NCBI GenBank assembly: GCA_904066235.2
Contig: CAJFCV020000001.1
Location: 6,014,001 to 6,078,000 of the forward strand
Source of the DNA: Bursaphelenchus xylophilus
Lineage: Eukaryota > Nematoda > Chromadorea > Rhabditida > Aphelenchoididae
Reading direction: 5' to 3'
DNA length: 64,000 nucleotides
The first letter of the stretch is position 1. Each line of letters starts with the position of its first letter. The position numbers and the translations under genes were made by a program. Positions 46,301-57,302 of this stretch are shown one piece after another. The notes beneath the pieces were generated by a model. It was not told the DNA's origin, made no database searches, and saw nothing but the letters and a program-made list of their open reading frames with translations.

Positions 46301-46469
46301 TTCTTTGAAATACACTCGGTTGATATCGTCGAACACTTCTTCTGCAGCCTTTTCTGTGGCTGGCATATGCGCTTCTTCATGCTGAGCCTGAATTCAATAG
46401 ATGAAACGATGTCATTCAAATCATGATTTATATTATATTACTTACCAGCTCAGTAACCGAATTGCGCAT
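43328..46469 (-). CDS. vps-50: VPS-50 / syndetin (EARP complex subunit)
   Basis: Twelve exons (46446-46469, 46268-46387, 46036-46235, 45851-46001, 45710-45792, 44855-45671, 44590-44816, 44358-44529, 43996-44319, 43796-43954, 43641-43762, 43328-43595) give 888 residues; human VPS50 is 964. Conserved blocks are VFDDINRVYFKECGFD, ALIAQNASAFCTQVQQFEDV, ILANNRRQQWLGHL and GDFPSAIRLCVEAKNAA, the large helical middle, and the C-terminal NEGRALMLLD...VEDYVKAYYL. VPS50 replaces VPS54 in the GARP-like EARP tether, acting in endosome recycling and, in C. elegans, dense-core vesicle maturation. The start is the ATG of a 24-nt exon; a further upstream exon is not excluded. Shares a 371-bp divergent promoter with ENY2. 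Confidence 0.92.
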
Positions 46470-46840
46470 CTTTTCGATTTCTAATTTACATTAGAAATAA
46501 ACGTTCGAAAAGCATGACCTCTATGTCTGCTCGATGTTTTCTCAATTCGTTGGAGATGAGAGACCCAAGATGTTGCGCAAGCCTGCTAAGGATGCCAAAA
46601 AGCCAATCTCTATAAAATGTGTCATTACATTGTCTTGGCTTGATGTAAAATATCATGCAACTTCCCTGATTTTATATTTTTCTATCACTAGATAGCACTT
46701 TTAAACTCCAGCACTCTGAAATTCATATCGAATGATTCGTAAATCCAAGTCACGATGGCGGATTTTTCAGAATAAAAAATATTTTTCGAAAAATTTGAGA
46801 ATATTTTTTCTTTTAGTTTCAGCTTCTATTTTCTTTGACA
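46470..46840. promoter_or_regulatory. Divergent promoter region between vps-50 and ENY2
   Basis: 371 bp between two oppositely directed start codons. An acceptor-like TTTTAGTTTCAG at about 46811-46822 precedes the ENY2 ATG and could be its trans-splice site. No specific factor site is recognised. Confidence 0.45.
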
Positions 46841-47235
46841 ATGAGCCATCCCGGATCTTCTAAGTCCACCGGAGTCGATTGGGAAAAGTATCAACAGAAG
46901 TTCGATGATGAATTTGTGGCTTCTGGAGCCAAGGATAAGATTGTCCAGACCACCCGCGAACGCCTCAACAACAGTGAATGGGCAGATGAAGTACAGAATC
47001 GGTTTGAAGAGTATATGAAGGAGAAAGTAAGCCGTTTTAGTCATGATTTTATCTTCTCGCGTAGGGATTGAAGCCAGGAGATTTGACCGAATATCAAATG
47101 CAAGAAATTTGCCGACATTTACGAGATGAGCTGAGAAGGATAATACCAAGTGAGGTAAAACAAGGGCTTTTGAGTTTAGTATCCGATTTTGTCGACGGTC
47201 AGCTGCATAAAGTGAAGAGAGAGATACTGAGTTAA
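46841..47235 (+). CDS. ENY2/Sus1 homolog (SAGA and TREX-2 subunit)
   Basis: Two exons (46841-47026, 47065-47235) give 118 residues. The pattern FVASGAKDKIVQTTRERL, WADEVQNRFEEYMKEKGL, a short L-x-x-x-D-L-T segment, and IPSEVKQGLLSLVSDFV matches the five-helix ENY2/Sus1 fold along its length (human ENY2 is 101 residues). There is a ~20-residue extra N-terminus (SHPGSSKSTG). ENY2 serves the SAGA histone-H2B deubiquitinase module and the TREX-2 mRNA export complex, so it acts in the nucleus and at pores. The 38-nt intron follows the same lysine-glutamate-lysine point at which the conserved glycine-leucine begins. Confidence 0.82.
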
Positions 47236-47996
47236 CTTAGAAACATTGACAAACTGTCTGTTGATCCATTGTTACTATTCAATAGAATAAATTGTTCTTA
47301 TTGTAGTTTGGCAATTTTAAAACGGTCGTTCGACCCGCAAATTTTTTTTATGATTTCTGATGCCGTTCTTTGAGTGAACAAAACAAATCAAACATGTTCT
47401 GTTTATGTTTAGACCTTGGCCTCCTTTTTTATTCTGATGAGTGTTCAACCGCGGCCTTGTCAATTCATCGTCATTCTTGGCTAAGTAATCAGTTGTCCAC
47501 TTCCTGTTTTCGACTTAGATTCTTGTATTAACCTTCGATTCTACTTTCCTTCTTTCGAAGTAATCGATGTGACAGCCCAACGGTGTTAAAACGTGATTTG
47601 GGAGAACTGATTAAGAGTATTTGAAGGTCAATATAATAAACGATTGTGTTTATTTGAGAGCATAAGTACACTTTGGTAACCATAAAATAACTAACCGTAT
47701 GGAGAATGAAAAAAACCGATAAATATGGAGATTAGAAAAGTAAAAGTGTACGAGATGACATACATGTTATGAGATACCCGTTTCTGATCTCTGATTGCGG
47801 AATCAAGAGAGAAATGCACCGAAGGTAAGGGGAGAAAAGATGCAATGTACATTAGCTGTATAGGTACAGCAATCAGACTGACAATTACAATACAAAGTTT
47901 CAACATTCAGGAGTGTAACAATGGCCATGGAATCATGGCACAACTTGTAATAAACCAAAAATTATGTACAATAAGTTGGAAGTAAAAATATTACAC
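47236..47996. other. Convergent 3' flank of ENY2 and the phosphatase gene
   Basis: No gene is supported; open frames are short. It probably carries the two 3' UTRs. Confidence 0.4.
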
Positions 47997-48760
47997 TTAG
48001 GCAGCGGCTTCAGCGATCTCTGTAAGAGGCTCTAACACCGGTCTGAATTTGGGTCTGGCTCCGGAGTGTTGACGTTCTCGGGGCTCGTCTAACTTCTCGT
48101 AGCGATCGGGACTGGGAACTCTTTCGGGGATTACATTCTTCAGATAAACATCAGGTAATAGTTTGTCCGGTTGGGCTTCATCGCGCACGATTCGCACAGA
48201 TCCTGCGTTCCCTTTAATCAACTGAAAAGAAAAATTTTATTTTTGAATTGCAGAGAAATCATTACTAGCGCTGTTAAACAAACAGATAAAGGGAGAAAAG
48301 GACCAACCTGCTCGTAATGAATCAGCTGCCTCCAGAAGCCGAGGTTCGGCCGAACCATTGGCCGCTTTGAACACATCAAATGATAGGCTGCCCTTAGGCT
48401 CCGGAAATGGTATTTGGTGAGGTAGGCTAGACAAATCGAGGCACTTCTCGACACACCAGCTACGCAATGAACTAACACATTTCCTCCATCTTGAATAACA
48501 GCATGAATCTGATCAGCGACGATATCAAAGTGAGGGAAAAGATCCTCATCGGTGGTGTCATCCACCCATAATTTTATCCTTTGGATCTCGCCCAAGGACT
48601 TCAGATTGGGGACTTCCTTCGTAGCATTTACAATAAGAGATATCTTGAAGGCTTTCATATTTGCTGGAGAAAGGGCACTGACGCCGCATATAAACAGCCG
48701 AGGGACCAACTCCGAAATCTGCGCAAACTCTGGGTTCACTTTGAAACTGATTGGAGCCAT
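47997..48760 (-). CDS. Atypical dual-specificity phosphatase (DUSP14/18-like)
   Basis: Two exons (48308-48760, 47997-48221) give 225 residues. The catalytic loop HCVAGVSRSAS has Cys99 and Arg105, matching H-C-x5-R-S. The general acid is Asp67 or Asp68 in WVDDTTDEDL. The start of the domain, SELVPRLFICGVSALS, and VNATKEVPNL are typical of the small atypical DUSPs (DUSP14/18/21/28). The C-terminal exon (about 75 residues) is a proline- and charge-rich tail with no domain. It should remove phosphate from tyrosine/threonine or other substrates in the cytoplasm; the target cannot be read from sequence. Confidence 0.88.
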
Positions 48761-49479
48761 TTTGGAATTGTCTGGAAACGATATTTTTTATAGCAAATAA
48801 TCGAAAAAAACGGAATGGGGTGCATCTCGCGCTCGACACCATAAATCATCCCCCATACATATGGTCGCTTAAGGTCTTAATTACGAGTTTAAATGAAGCA
48901 CGTGTTCGAATGGCTAAATAAATAAATGAAAAGGCGTTAAAGTCTAAAAGGCGGCCTAAAGATGACACACATGTCAACCGAAGTAAATAAAAGACGTCGG
49001 AGTTCCTGGAATGCAAGCTTTCAACTGATAAGAGGAGTCAACGAACATTAGAATCCCAGATAATCAGCTAATTGATAATGAAAAGGGAGCAACATACACT
49101 CGAGAAGGAGCGGCTGTCTCGATAGGGGGATCAGGTGAGGCAAACACAAATCTCTGGAGCATGGTACAAAGTTTCTGATCCGGGAACAGCAAAAGAGCCG
49201 GCTGTTCCACACCCCGGGTCTCTTTTTAAATAATTTTAATCACAGGGGAAAGATTTTTCGCGTCTCCTCCCGCCTTCGGAAACTTGGGAACGATCGACGC
49301 ACGTGCCCTGTTCCGTCGTTCCGTCTTTCCATCTAAAAACCGTACGCTCAGGTCGATGACCTGTTAATGTAAGAGCAACGTGGGCTTTTCAATGGAACTG
49401 ATAAAAACACTCATTACAAGACGACTTCTTTCAACGAAACTTTGTCTGCGTCGGGGCTGTCGCGGCAAGCCCTATCAGC

Positions 49480-49512
49480 AGGCACAATTAGATAGTCGCT
49501 CTAATTGTGCCT
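49480..49512. repeat. Perfect 13-bp hairpin with 7-nt loop
   Basis: AGGCACAATTAGA and TCTAATTGTGCCT are exact inverted complements around TAGTCGC. Isolated; could be a terminator-like or chance hairpin, or a remnant of a small element. Confidence 0.6.
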
Positions 49513-51600
49513 CGAGGTGGAACAGAATGCGTGACCCCGCCGGCCTTGTTTGGACGAATGTTTGCGGCCAAGAGAAGAGCGATTGCACAAGAAAAAGACG
49601 CGCGGTATCTGGAAAGTGAGGACAGAGTGGAGGGAACAGAGAAACAGGGACAGCCTCTTTCACAGCCGAGAACGACACATCTGCTCTCTAGTACAAGGTC
49701 TCTCCTCCCCTTCGAGCTCTCGAGACCCCTTCTTTTTTATTCCCACTTTTGCAGACATCGTCTCCCTCTCACGTGAACAGCACATTCAAGTAAAGAAACA
49801 TATCGGAAGGGTGAATGGGCTTGTAATGGGTTTGCGCAGTTCTCCATCCAATGAAAACTATAAGCTGGTTGTCTTGGAAGACTTTCAGAAGAGAGAGGCG
49901 GGTGTTCGTTGGATAATGAATTATCAAAGCAAACTTCGTTTATCAAAAAATCACAAAAACCGTTCAACTGTCCCTGCAGTACAACGCGGACTCTTTATTA
50001 ATTTAAAAACCAAGTAATTAGAGGTCTGCACGCGATAGAAGCATTCGATCTAAAAACTGTTTGGTCTCAGACTGACCCTGAGTCATAAATGTGGAGATTG
50101 GGGAGGTGAAAGCAACAATTATTTGAATAACCCCAGAAATTTGAAGAAAGAGGTTACGTAATCAAATAGTGGACACATCCTCCTCATGCTAATTACTCTC
50201 ATCCCGCTGTGAATAAATCCATGGCAAACAACAGAAGTCATCTCTTTTCTCAGCGGATAACCCAATCTTACTGTAATTTTCTCTGCAAGCGGGTGTACAG
50301 GTACCGGAAATCCCCCAAGACTGACAAACAAAACCCTCAAAACTGGCTAAGCGTATAACAGACACACCCTTTCTTCGAAAAAATTTAATCCCCCACACAG
50401 GAAGAGCGAACGATTCACGTGAAAATTCCATGGCCAGACCCCTTGGCCACAAATAACCCCTGCGTCAATAGAGAGTGCAAGTTTGACTACAGAGGTTCAG
50501 ATAAATTCAAGGCAAATCTGAAGCGATAAGTCGATCACAGACTAGATGATGTCATCAACGAGTAATTTTACGGAGTCATAACTTGAATCTTTAAGTAGAA
50601 GATCTTCGAATAACAGAATTTCGTAGTCATTTCGAGATTCCGGGGTAAACAACTGACAAATTCTAAGGGAAGGGAATGTCAACAAAAATATATGACCGGG
50701 AAGTTTCTATGATGGTGTCTCTCCATAAGACCATAGATGAGAAATGCACCTAAAATGAAAAAATTGGAAGTCCATACATCCATCTAACTGTAAGTTACAT
50801 CCCAATGATGCAACATTGTGTCGCTGATTGCCATACCGGGATTTTAAGCTCCATTTCCGCATCACTTCAATCTTATCCTTTGCCCTTTGCATCCGTTGCC
50901 CACTCATCTCTGGCCATGGAAATAACACATGAAGAGATCGCTTGGACAAAGGCCATTCACGTGAACCGCGTCCCTTCGTTCTTTGGCCACCGTTGAGTCA
51001 GGCCGCGTAAATATTTAAAAAGCACAAGGCCAGACGATCATAGGACGACGGAAATAGATCAGAGTACACATTCCAAATTATCATATTCTTATTTACAAAT
51101 TCACGGAAGTGAGAAATGATAGTCAATCCGTTATACTGTTTCTCAGTTATCGCTTTTTTACTGTCACGCTCATGTTATCTAACGAGACCGTCAACGTTTT
51201 TATCAATGTGGACCACAAATCATACTGTAATCAGAAAAACGATATCTTTTAAAATTATTTGTTTTTCTATTTTGAAATTATTTCTTCAAACCAGTATTAA
51301 AATTAATCTTTAGCATGTTAGCTATCAGAGGAACGTGAAATCGATGTTGCTCAAGAAAGTAACATTCATGAGATTACAACAACCGAAAAAAATTACTGCA
51401 TTCAATTCCTATTAATATCGACCCCGGGGGCAAATTCGAGAAAAAAGCACTTGCTGTCAAGAAAATCACGATTGAATTGTAATATAACAGAGGTCATGGA
51501 AGTTCTCAACTTTTTCGAAATCACGATTTTGGGTGCACAAAACGCCAACACCAAATTTTAACAATAACCGCCGACTTAATTTTTTTTTGGACCAGGCATG

Positions 51601-51626
51601 GCCAAAGGCCCGGCCGGGCCTTTGGC
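51601..51626. repeat. Perfect 26-bp palindrome with GGCCCGGCCGGGCC core
   Basis: GCCAAAGGCCCGG is followed directly by its complement. The core resembles the GC-rich patches at about 12540 and 52421, suggesting one dispersed repeat family. Confidence 0.7.
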
Positions 51627-52488
51627 CTTTCTGGGTCCAAAATTTCCCGCCATTTTGGCAATATGTTGGCATTGTGTTTTTGGCTATACCTGGGCTACCA
51701 AATTGAAAATTAACAACATTACGGCGTCTGTAGTACCCTAACAAGCCTTAAATTTTTTTAAAAATCATAAATCGGTGGACATATACCAGAGATATCATTC
51801 CCAAAAAATGCTCAGCGGTTACTGTAAGATTGAAAATGCGATTTTTAAAGTTCAAAAACGGAAAAAAACCTCTTGTAATGTTGGAACCGGTCTGTGGCTT
51901 TGGATAAGACTTAGTTAGTTGAATTGTGTTTCAGGACATGCAGATTCTCTGTGCAAATTTTCAAATTTCTCCAACCATTTGTCCAGCGTCTTCCGCAGTA
52001 AGTGAATTACTCTAGGAAAAACGTCGTTCTAATTTTAGTGTAAAATGTTCCGTGTTTTTTGGGGAATAAAAATATGTGTGACTTACAATTCATACAGATT
52101 TAGGATTGACTTTTTGCCGATTTACTTATCTTTGTCTGATATTATTCATGATGATTTATTTTTAAACGACATTAATTTTTTTTTATTTCAATTTCTTCGC
52201 CGTAGGGCGGCGGTAAATTTTCGCCTTAGCTTTTGTCAGTCAAATTCGAGGCCCGCGAAACTGGTATGAAGTCCATGGCATTGAAACTGCGCTTAAAAAT
52301 TCGCTAGACATGCGCACAATGTTGATATAGATATAATGTAAGCTCATCGCGGGGAAAAGTATGGCCTACTGTTATTTTTCTCATATCAAAGTTACAAACG
52401 ATAAAAGGTACTAAAACCATGGCCGGGCCTGAAATTTTCAATCCTTGTCATTTCCGGTCCTGACAGCCGGAAGTTAGCACCATCGGTA

Positions 52489-52658
52489 CTAGTCCGTCCA
52501 GAAAGTCGCCGGACGGAAATCGGCGACATGCACTGTGAGAAAAAACTCAGGGTGCGAGCGACAGCTCGAAAAAGCCTATTGCACAGTGCAAACTGAACTT
52601 TCGTTTTCGCGGAGTGCATGTCGCCGATTTCAGTCCGGCGACTTTCCGGACGGACTAG
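52489..52658. mobile_element. 170-bp MITE with ~47-bp near-perfect inverted arms
   Basis: The termini CTAGTCCGTCC and GGACGGACTAG are complementary, and the match runs about 47 bp through GTCGCCGGAC and TCGGCGACATGCACT with one or two differences. TA flanks both ends (52487-52488 and 52659-52660). The loop of about 75 bp has no coding capacity. Confidence 0.85.
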
Positions 52659-53474
52659 TACACTACTAATCTCACTTTGCACTGTTCAAATTCTTTAGAA
52701 AAGCTGTGACACGGCGGGAAACTGGAGAGCGGGCGGCGGAGGATCTCAAGTCCAATGTTTGTGTACCTGATTGTGGTGTTTTACCTAAGATTTTCATAGC
52801 GACAGTCCTAAACATGAAACCTGAACGATAAAATAGGTTTAATTTTTGCATCTCGCCGGGTCGCCAACGAAAACCCGACACTGATTTTTTAAAGTCGGTT
52901 TTTTTGAAAGTCGGTGTCGACGGTGTCAAGAATGAAATGATTTCGAGGAATCAGTGCGCATCGCACCAAAATAGACGAAAATTATGTTGACGCTAAACTT
53001 CTATGTATTATATATAAACGAGAGAATTCGAAGATAAATATACTTTTAAAAAAGCAAACATATCGGAGAACAATAAACAAGGAGCCGCCTGACAGTTTAC
53101 AAAAACTATGACTATGCGGAAAACACGGGACAAATGTTGTCGAACTTCTTTGTTGATCGCGTGTTCTGATAACAGAACTGTCTGGGTCATCCACGCGCTT
53201 TTTGGTATTACCACTAGACAAATAAATGACGTCGAAGATCATAATATTAGTAGTGGAACACCTGTTCTTTAAACTGGGATGAGTAGGAGTAAAGAACCAA
53301 CCGAGTCGAGTTATATGACCTCGAGAACTTTGGAACCCGCCAGCAGTGCCGATTTAATTAGTAGGGGAAGTTATTCAAGTGCGACGCTCAAGGTTTGGTA
53401 AAACTTGGCAAAAATTTGGAATTATTTTCTCTAAGTGCGGGACTTCTAGCTCGCGCTATTCAGAAACAACTGAC

Positions 53475-53920
53475 AGGGGAAGTACCCCAAGTGCGACGCT
53501 CAGATTTTGATGAAACTTGGCACAAATTTAGAATAATTTTTTCTAAGATATATGCGAGAGTCCTAGCTCGCGCTTTGCAGAAACAACCTAGATTTTTAGA
53601 TCGAAAGTTGGCCAAAATTTAGGACTTTTTGCCGAATATCGGCACGAAACGTTTCATGCCTATTTCTACCGTAAAGGATAATGTTTCTACAAAAAATCAA
53701 ATTTTTCCGCGCGAAACTGCCAAAGTTATGGCCAAAAACCGCTTTTCTCTCTGATCGCTCTCCACGTTTAGCGTGCCCTCTCGGCGGCATAAATCGTGCG
53801 ATATCTCGGCGGTGCCTGCAAAGCGCGAGCTAAAACTTTTAGGAATTGATGTTTAGTCCATACCCGGCGTGTGTGCAAAATTTAAAGAAAATCTGAGCGT
53901 CGCACTTGGGGTACTTCCCT
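53475..53920. mobile_element. Foldback element with ~37-bp matched ends
   Basis: The left end GGGGAAGTACCCCAAGTGCG and the right end are inverted copies through GACGCTCAGATTTT. A third, direct-oriented copy of the AAGTGCGACGCTCA block occurs upstream at about 53374, so the unit has partly duplicated. No coding capacity. Confidence 0.65.
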
Positions 53921-54169
53921 TGTGAGATTTTTAGATCGAAAGTTGGCAAAACTGTGACACTTTTTCCGAATTTCGCCATGAAAATGTGCATTTCTAGCTA
54001 AAATCAATTTTTCTTCACGAAACTGGCAAAGGTATAGCCAAAAAGTGTTATGCCCTCCGGCCGCTCTCCGAGTTCTCTCTCGGCCAAATATCGTTGAATA
54101 TTTCGGCTGTCCCTACAAAACTCGAACAAAACTTTTAGGAATTGATATGTGGCCTATACCCGACGTGTG
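53591..54169. repeat. Diverged ~280-bp direct repeat pair
   Basis: Segments 53591-53873 and 53926-54169 share, in the same order, GATTTTTAGATCGAAAGTTGG, GAAACTG, the GCCCTC..CGGC region, AAAACTTTTAGGAATTGAT and CATACCCGGCGTGTG-like ends. The second is shorter. They overlap the right end of the foldback element at 53475-53920. Confidence 0.6.
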
Positions 54170-54464
54170 GACTTAAATATCTCTCCGTTTTATCACGTCC
54201 GAACCGGAGAACATCCAAAGAAAAATTTGGAACCAACAGCTGTGTGCTGCAAAATCATCAATTAATTAAAAGATAACAATGGCTACGAGTAGTTGAAGAG
54301 TTCAGGCAAACAACCTCACGCTTTTCTCTTAATTCAATATGGGTTACTGTAAGGATCCGATGAAAAAACATAAAATGAGCTTTCGACCGGTCGATGGACA
54401 ATCGAGAGATAGAAGAAAAAATTATTTCTACTTGTCTTTGTAACTCCCTAAATAGCGGTTGACT

Positions 54465-55087
54465 ATGGAGAATCAATGTTTAAAATGGTACGCTTTAAAC
54501 GGTACAGATCGAGAAAGTTATCTTCATCTCGTGGGGCTGATCTCTTTTACCATTGGGATCGTTGAAGCAGTGGTCTTCCTCTTGCTAGCTCTCCTTTTAC
54601 CTATCGGTTGCTTGGTAAGCTTATTTTGCATTATCTATATTATTCATCTGAAATTCGTGTTTAAACCTTTAATTGTAAGATATTCGACATAATCACATCG
54701 AAACGACATGTTCCACGCGCTCCTATTATGATCGACCCTAAGGGGTTTACAATCAACGATCTGATCATGCTCAACGTGAAACAGAAAAAATCTCCGACCA
54801 CCACCCAGGTCCGAGAATGTGGAAGTACCAACGTTCTGTCGAGTTCTGCTGTTCTTCTTCCACCGACTCCAACCAAGCCCATGAAACGGCTGATTGATTT
54901 GCAATTCGAAGCGGCCAAGGTCAAAGAAACTGAGGATCCAGTGAATGTTTTATACATCGAAGAGTACAAGGACAACTCTTATCTGGCCTCAAACACGGAA
55001 GTCGAGTTGACCACAAATATGGAACAAGTTCGAGAATCGACAGAGAAAGAGAGTAACAGTGCGATGGGTAATAATACTCCCGCTTGA
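54465..55087 (+). CDS. Single-pass membrane protein, unknown function
   Basis: Two exons (54465-54614, 54680-55087) give 185 residues. The start MENQCLKWYALNG is followed by one strong hydrophobic helix (about residues 22-52, including VVFLLLALLLPIGCL). After it comes a ~130-residue hydrophilic tail containing ITSKRHVPRAP, a proline segment (LLPPTPTKPMKR) and an acidic/serine end. The intron acceptor (AATTGTAAG) is weaker than usual, but the frame is kept. I do not recognise the family; nematode-restricted by appearance. It converges on use-1, with stop codons 43 bp apart. Confidence 0.7.
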
Positions 55088-55130
55088 AACAATAAATTAT
55101 TTGTTTATGATATTTACGATCGTATTTATA

Positions 55131-55994
55131 TTACACTAGACGTTTTGGGAAGACTTTCATGACCAAGACCATCCCTATGAAAGACCATATAACCAAGACT
55201 ACAATGAGCAGCATCATGCAGTCGAAACAACTCTTATAAGCGTGATGTTCTAGGATCTTGCTCTCTCTGTCCAAGTTCAACTTATTGTCCTCGGTCTGTC
55301 GTTGCATTTGATCTAATCTAGAGTTGTCTTCTTTGATGATTTCTCCGGCAATTGTGAATTGTTGTTTCATTTGAGATGTCATACTCAACAGCTGATTGGC
55401 CAAGTAATCCTGTTCTTGTTCGTGTTGTTCTACGGTTCGTTCGTAGGTTTCGCTCTCGGCTCCGAGAAGTTGTCGTCGGATATCAGCACGGTAAGTCTTA
55501 AAATTCCATTTAACGTTCCAGCTTAACCTTTTACGCTTACCGCTTCGGTCTGCGCTTTCACCATTGTATTTGAAGCCAAATCCTGGTTGAATCCCTCATC
55601 TGACATTACGGGCATTATGATACTAATGTTAACTTACGGCCTCTTTTTCGCAAACCTTCGCTTGAAACCTCAGGGAACACTTTTGGCAAAGAGTCCAAAG
55701 TCTCCAGCTTTTTAACAACGTCTTTCTATAACGAACAACCATAACCTGGCCAAATACCCAATTTACCTTGCTTTCAGCCTCAACAATTATTTTTAGTTGT
55801 TGTAGATCACGTCCATATTGCATTAAGACGTCTCGATCTACTTCCTCATCCCCTTGAAGTTTTATAAAAATTAGTTCAAGCCGCTGAACAGCCTTCTTTA
55901 ACCTATTTACATTGCCTTCGAGATCTTCTCTACAGGACTTCCGAGTTCTCAATAGTAACCGTTGAAAAGTTAATTCTCCATCAGAAATTCCCAT
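55131..55994 (-). CDS. use-1: USE1 ER SNARE
   Basis: Four exons (55767-55994, 55638-55725, 55541-55599, 55131-55496) give 246 residues (human USE1: 259). The N-terminal helical region (TFQRLLLRTRKSCREDL, then RDLQQLKIIVEAE) leads to the SNARE-like helix (QDYLANQLLSMTSQMKQQF...IIKEDNSRLDQM) and the C-terminal anchor (MMLLIVVLVIWSFIGMVLVM) followed by KVFPKRLV. USE1 pairs with SEC20, syntaxin-18 and SEC22 for retrograde Golgi-to-ER fusion. The ATG is 134 nt downstream of the pas-3 stop on the same strand, with an AATAACAG acceptor just before it, as expected for a downstream operon gene. Confidence 0.87.
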
Positions 55995-56128
55995 TCCCTG
56001 TTATTTGCAAATAATATATATTTAATTTTTTAAGTATAAAATGCTATATAAACAACGGTTGCAATTCCATCTCTTCATACACGCATTATACACCGTTTAT
56101 CTTAACAAAACTTAGAATAAATAGTAGA
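55995..56128 (-). other. Putative intercistronic region of a pas-3 / use-1 operon
   Basis: 134 nt between the pas-3 stop and the use-1 ATG on the same strand, AT-rich, ending in AATAACAG two bases before the ATG. This spacing and the acceptor fit SL2-type trans-splicing of nematode operons, where intercistronic gaps of about 100 nt are usual. Confidence 0.6.
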
Positions 56129-57061
56129 TTAGGTCTGAGCGGAAGAAGTTTCTGATTCCTTTTCACGTTCTTCGTGTTCTTTGATTAGCCGAGTAACTTC
56201 ATCGGTTGTGAGTTCACTGATCAAAGTCTTCCCATCCTTCCTTGTCAAAGTTGCCATCTCGATTTTATCAGCAGAAAGTTTCACATCCAGGGTCTTTGAT
56301 AACACTTTCATGGCCAATTTGGTGGCTTCTTCAAGAGTTGGGCTCTTGTATTCTTGTTTTAGAAGAGACACGGCAGCTTGGTGGTTGTTTCCAATGCAAG
56401 TTGCCTTCCATCCAGTGTAATTGCCAGAAGGATCAGACTGATACAGCTGAAAGCCATAATGCTGATCCCAACCAACGTAGAGGAGACTCACACCAAACGG
56501 GCGTTTTCCTGAAAACACAAAAAATATTTCCAGACTCATACACCTAACCTAAATCTCAAAAAGAGAAAAAGCAATTTTTTACCTCCGATCTGCGTGTAAC
56601 GTTGCTTCTCATTACACAGCGACTGAACCAGTTCTTCACATGGAATAGGCTCGCCATAATTGTACTTGTAATCGGCAGCACAATAACGAAGTCTGTTTAT
56701 GAGAATGTTGGCATCAGCAGTAATCCCGGCCACAGTGCAAGCAATGTTCTCAGAGATACGATAGATCTTTTCTGTTAGAACTTCGTCGTCCAACAGCTTA
56801 TGCACGTTCCGCTTCTCCGCGGCAATCAAAATTCCATCGGAAGCTAAGATGCCAAGACATGTACCGGCATGACTGATAGCCTCCATGGCATATTCTACTT
56901 GATACAGCCGGCCTTCGGGCGAAAAGATGGTTGTTCTGGAATCATAACGCCGAGCCTGAAGTTTGAAAAAGCTTTTATAAACAGACAGAATGGACAAAAG
57001 AATGATACTATCCGCGGGTAGGATAGCGCAAACGACGGAGAGAGAGATGAAGACTTACCAT
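56129..57061 (-). CDS. pas-3: 20S proteasome subunit alpha type-4 (PAS-3)
   Basis: Three exons (57059-57061, 56583-56955, 56129-56508) give 251 residues, the size of worm PAS-3. It starts [20 protein letters not shown], the alpha-subunit signature of PSMA4, followed by VEYAMEAI, then [19 protein letters not shown] and [13 protein letters not shown]. The C-terminus is acidic ([10 protein letters not shown]), as in PSMA4. Alpha subunits form the outer gate rings and are not proteolytic. The first coding exon is just ATG, followed by GTAAGTCT. It is likely the first gene of an operon with use-1 and is divergent from the dehydrogenase gene, 241 bp away. Confidence 0.96.
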
Positions 57062-57302
57062 GGCTATAAGATGCTGCAGTGATCAAAATCTCGAACCGAA
57101 ACAAAATAATATAAAAATTATTTTGATGATTTCCGCATTTGGCATTTCTCGTTCGCGCTTCGGGACGCAGCAATGAGGCCTTTGCACAAGAATTGTTCCA
57201 AGCTGCGCCCAATAAATCAAAAAAGAAACGCTTGATAGTTTCTAGAAAGAATTCATTGATAGTCTTGCAACTGCACGTCTTCAACATCCAGTTACCTCGA
57301 TC
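57062..57302. promoter_or_regulatory. Shared divergent promoter, pas-3 and dehydrogenase genes
   Basis: 241 bp separate two oppositely directed start codons, so both promoters and 5' leaders must lie here. No TATA box or factor site is clear. Confidence 0.5.

Larger units (their letters stand above)
48761..54464. other. 5.7 kb gene-poor, repeat-rich stretch
   Basis: Several open frames of 60-155 codons exist (for example 49550-50017 plus, 51466-51744 minus) but none shows a domain, splice logic or reasonable composition, so I call no gene. The right half (51.5-54.2 kb) is a mosaic of inverted repeats listed separately. The left part (48.8-50.7 kb) likely includes the phosphatase promoter. 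Confidence 0.5.

Noticed and set aside
49380..50017. Plus-strand open frames up to 155 codons
   Set aside because: Arg/Ser-rich chance translation with no domain, no splice-site support and overlapping frames of similar length.
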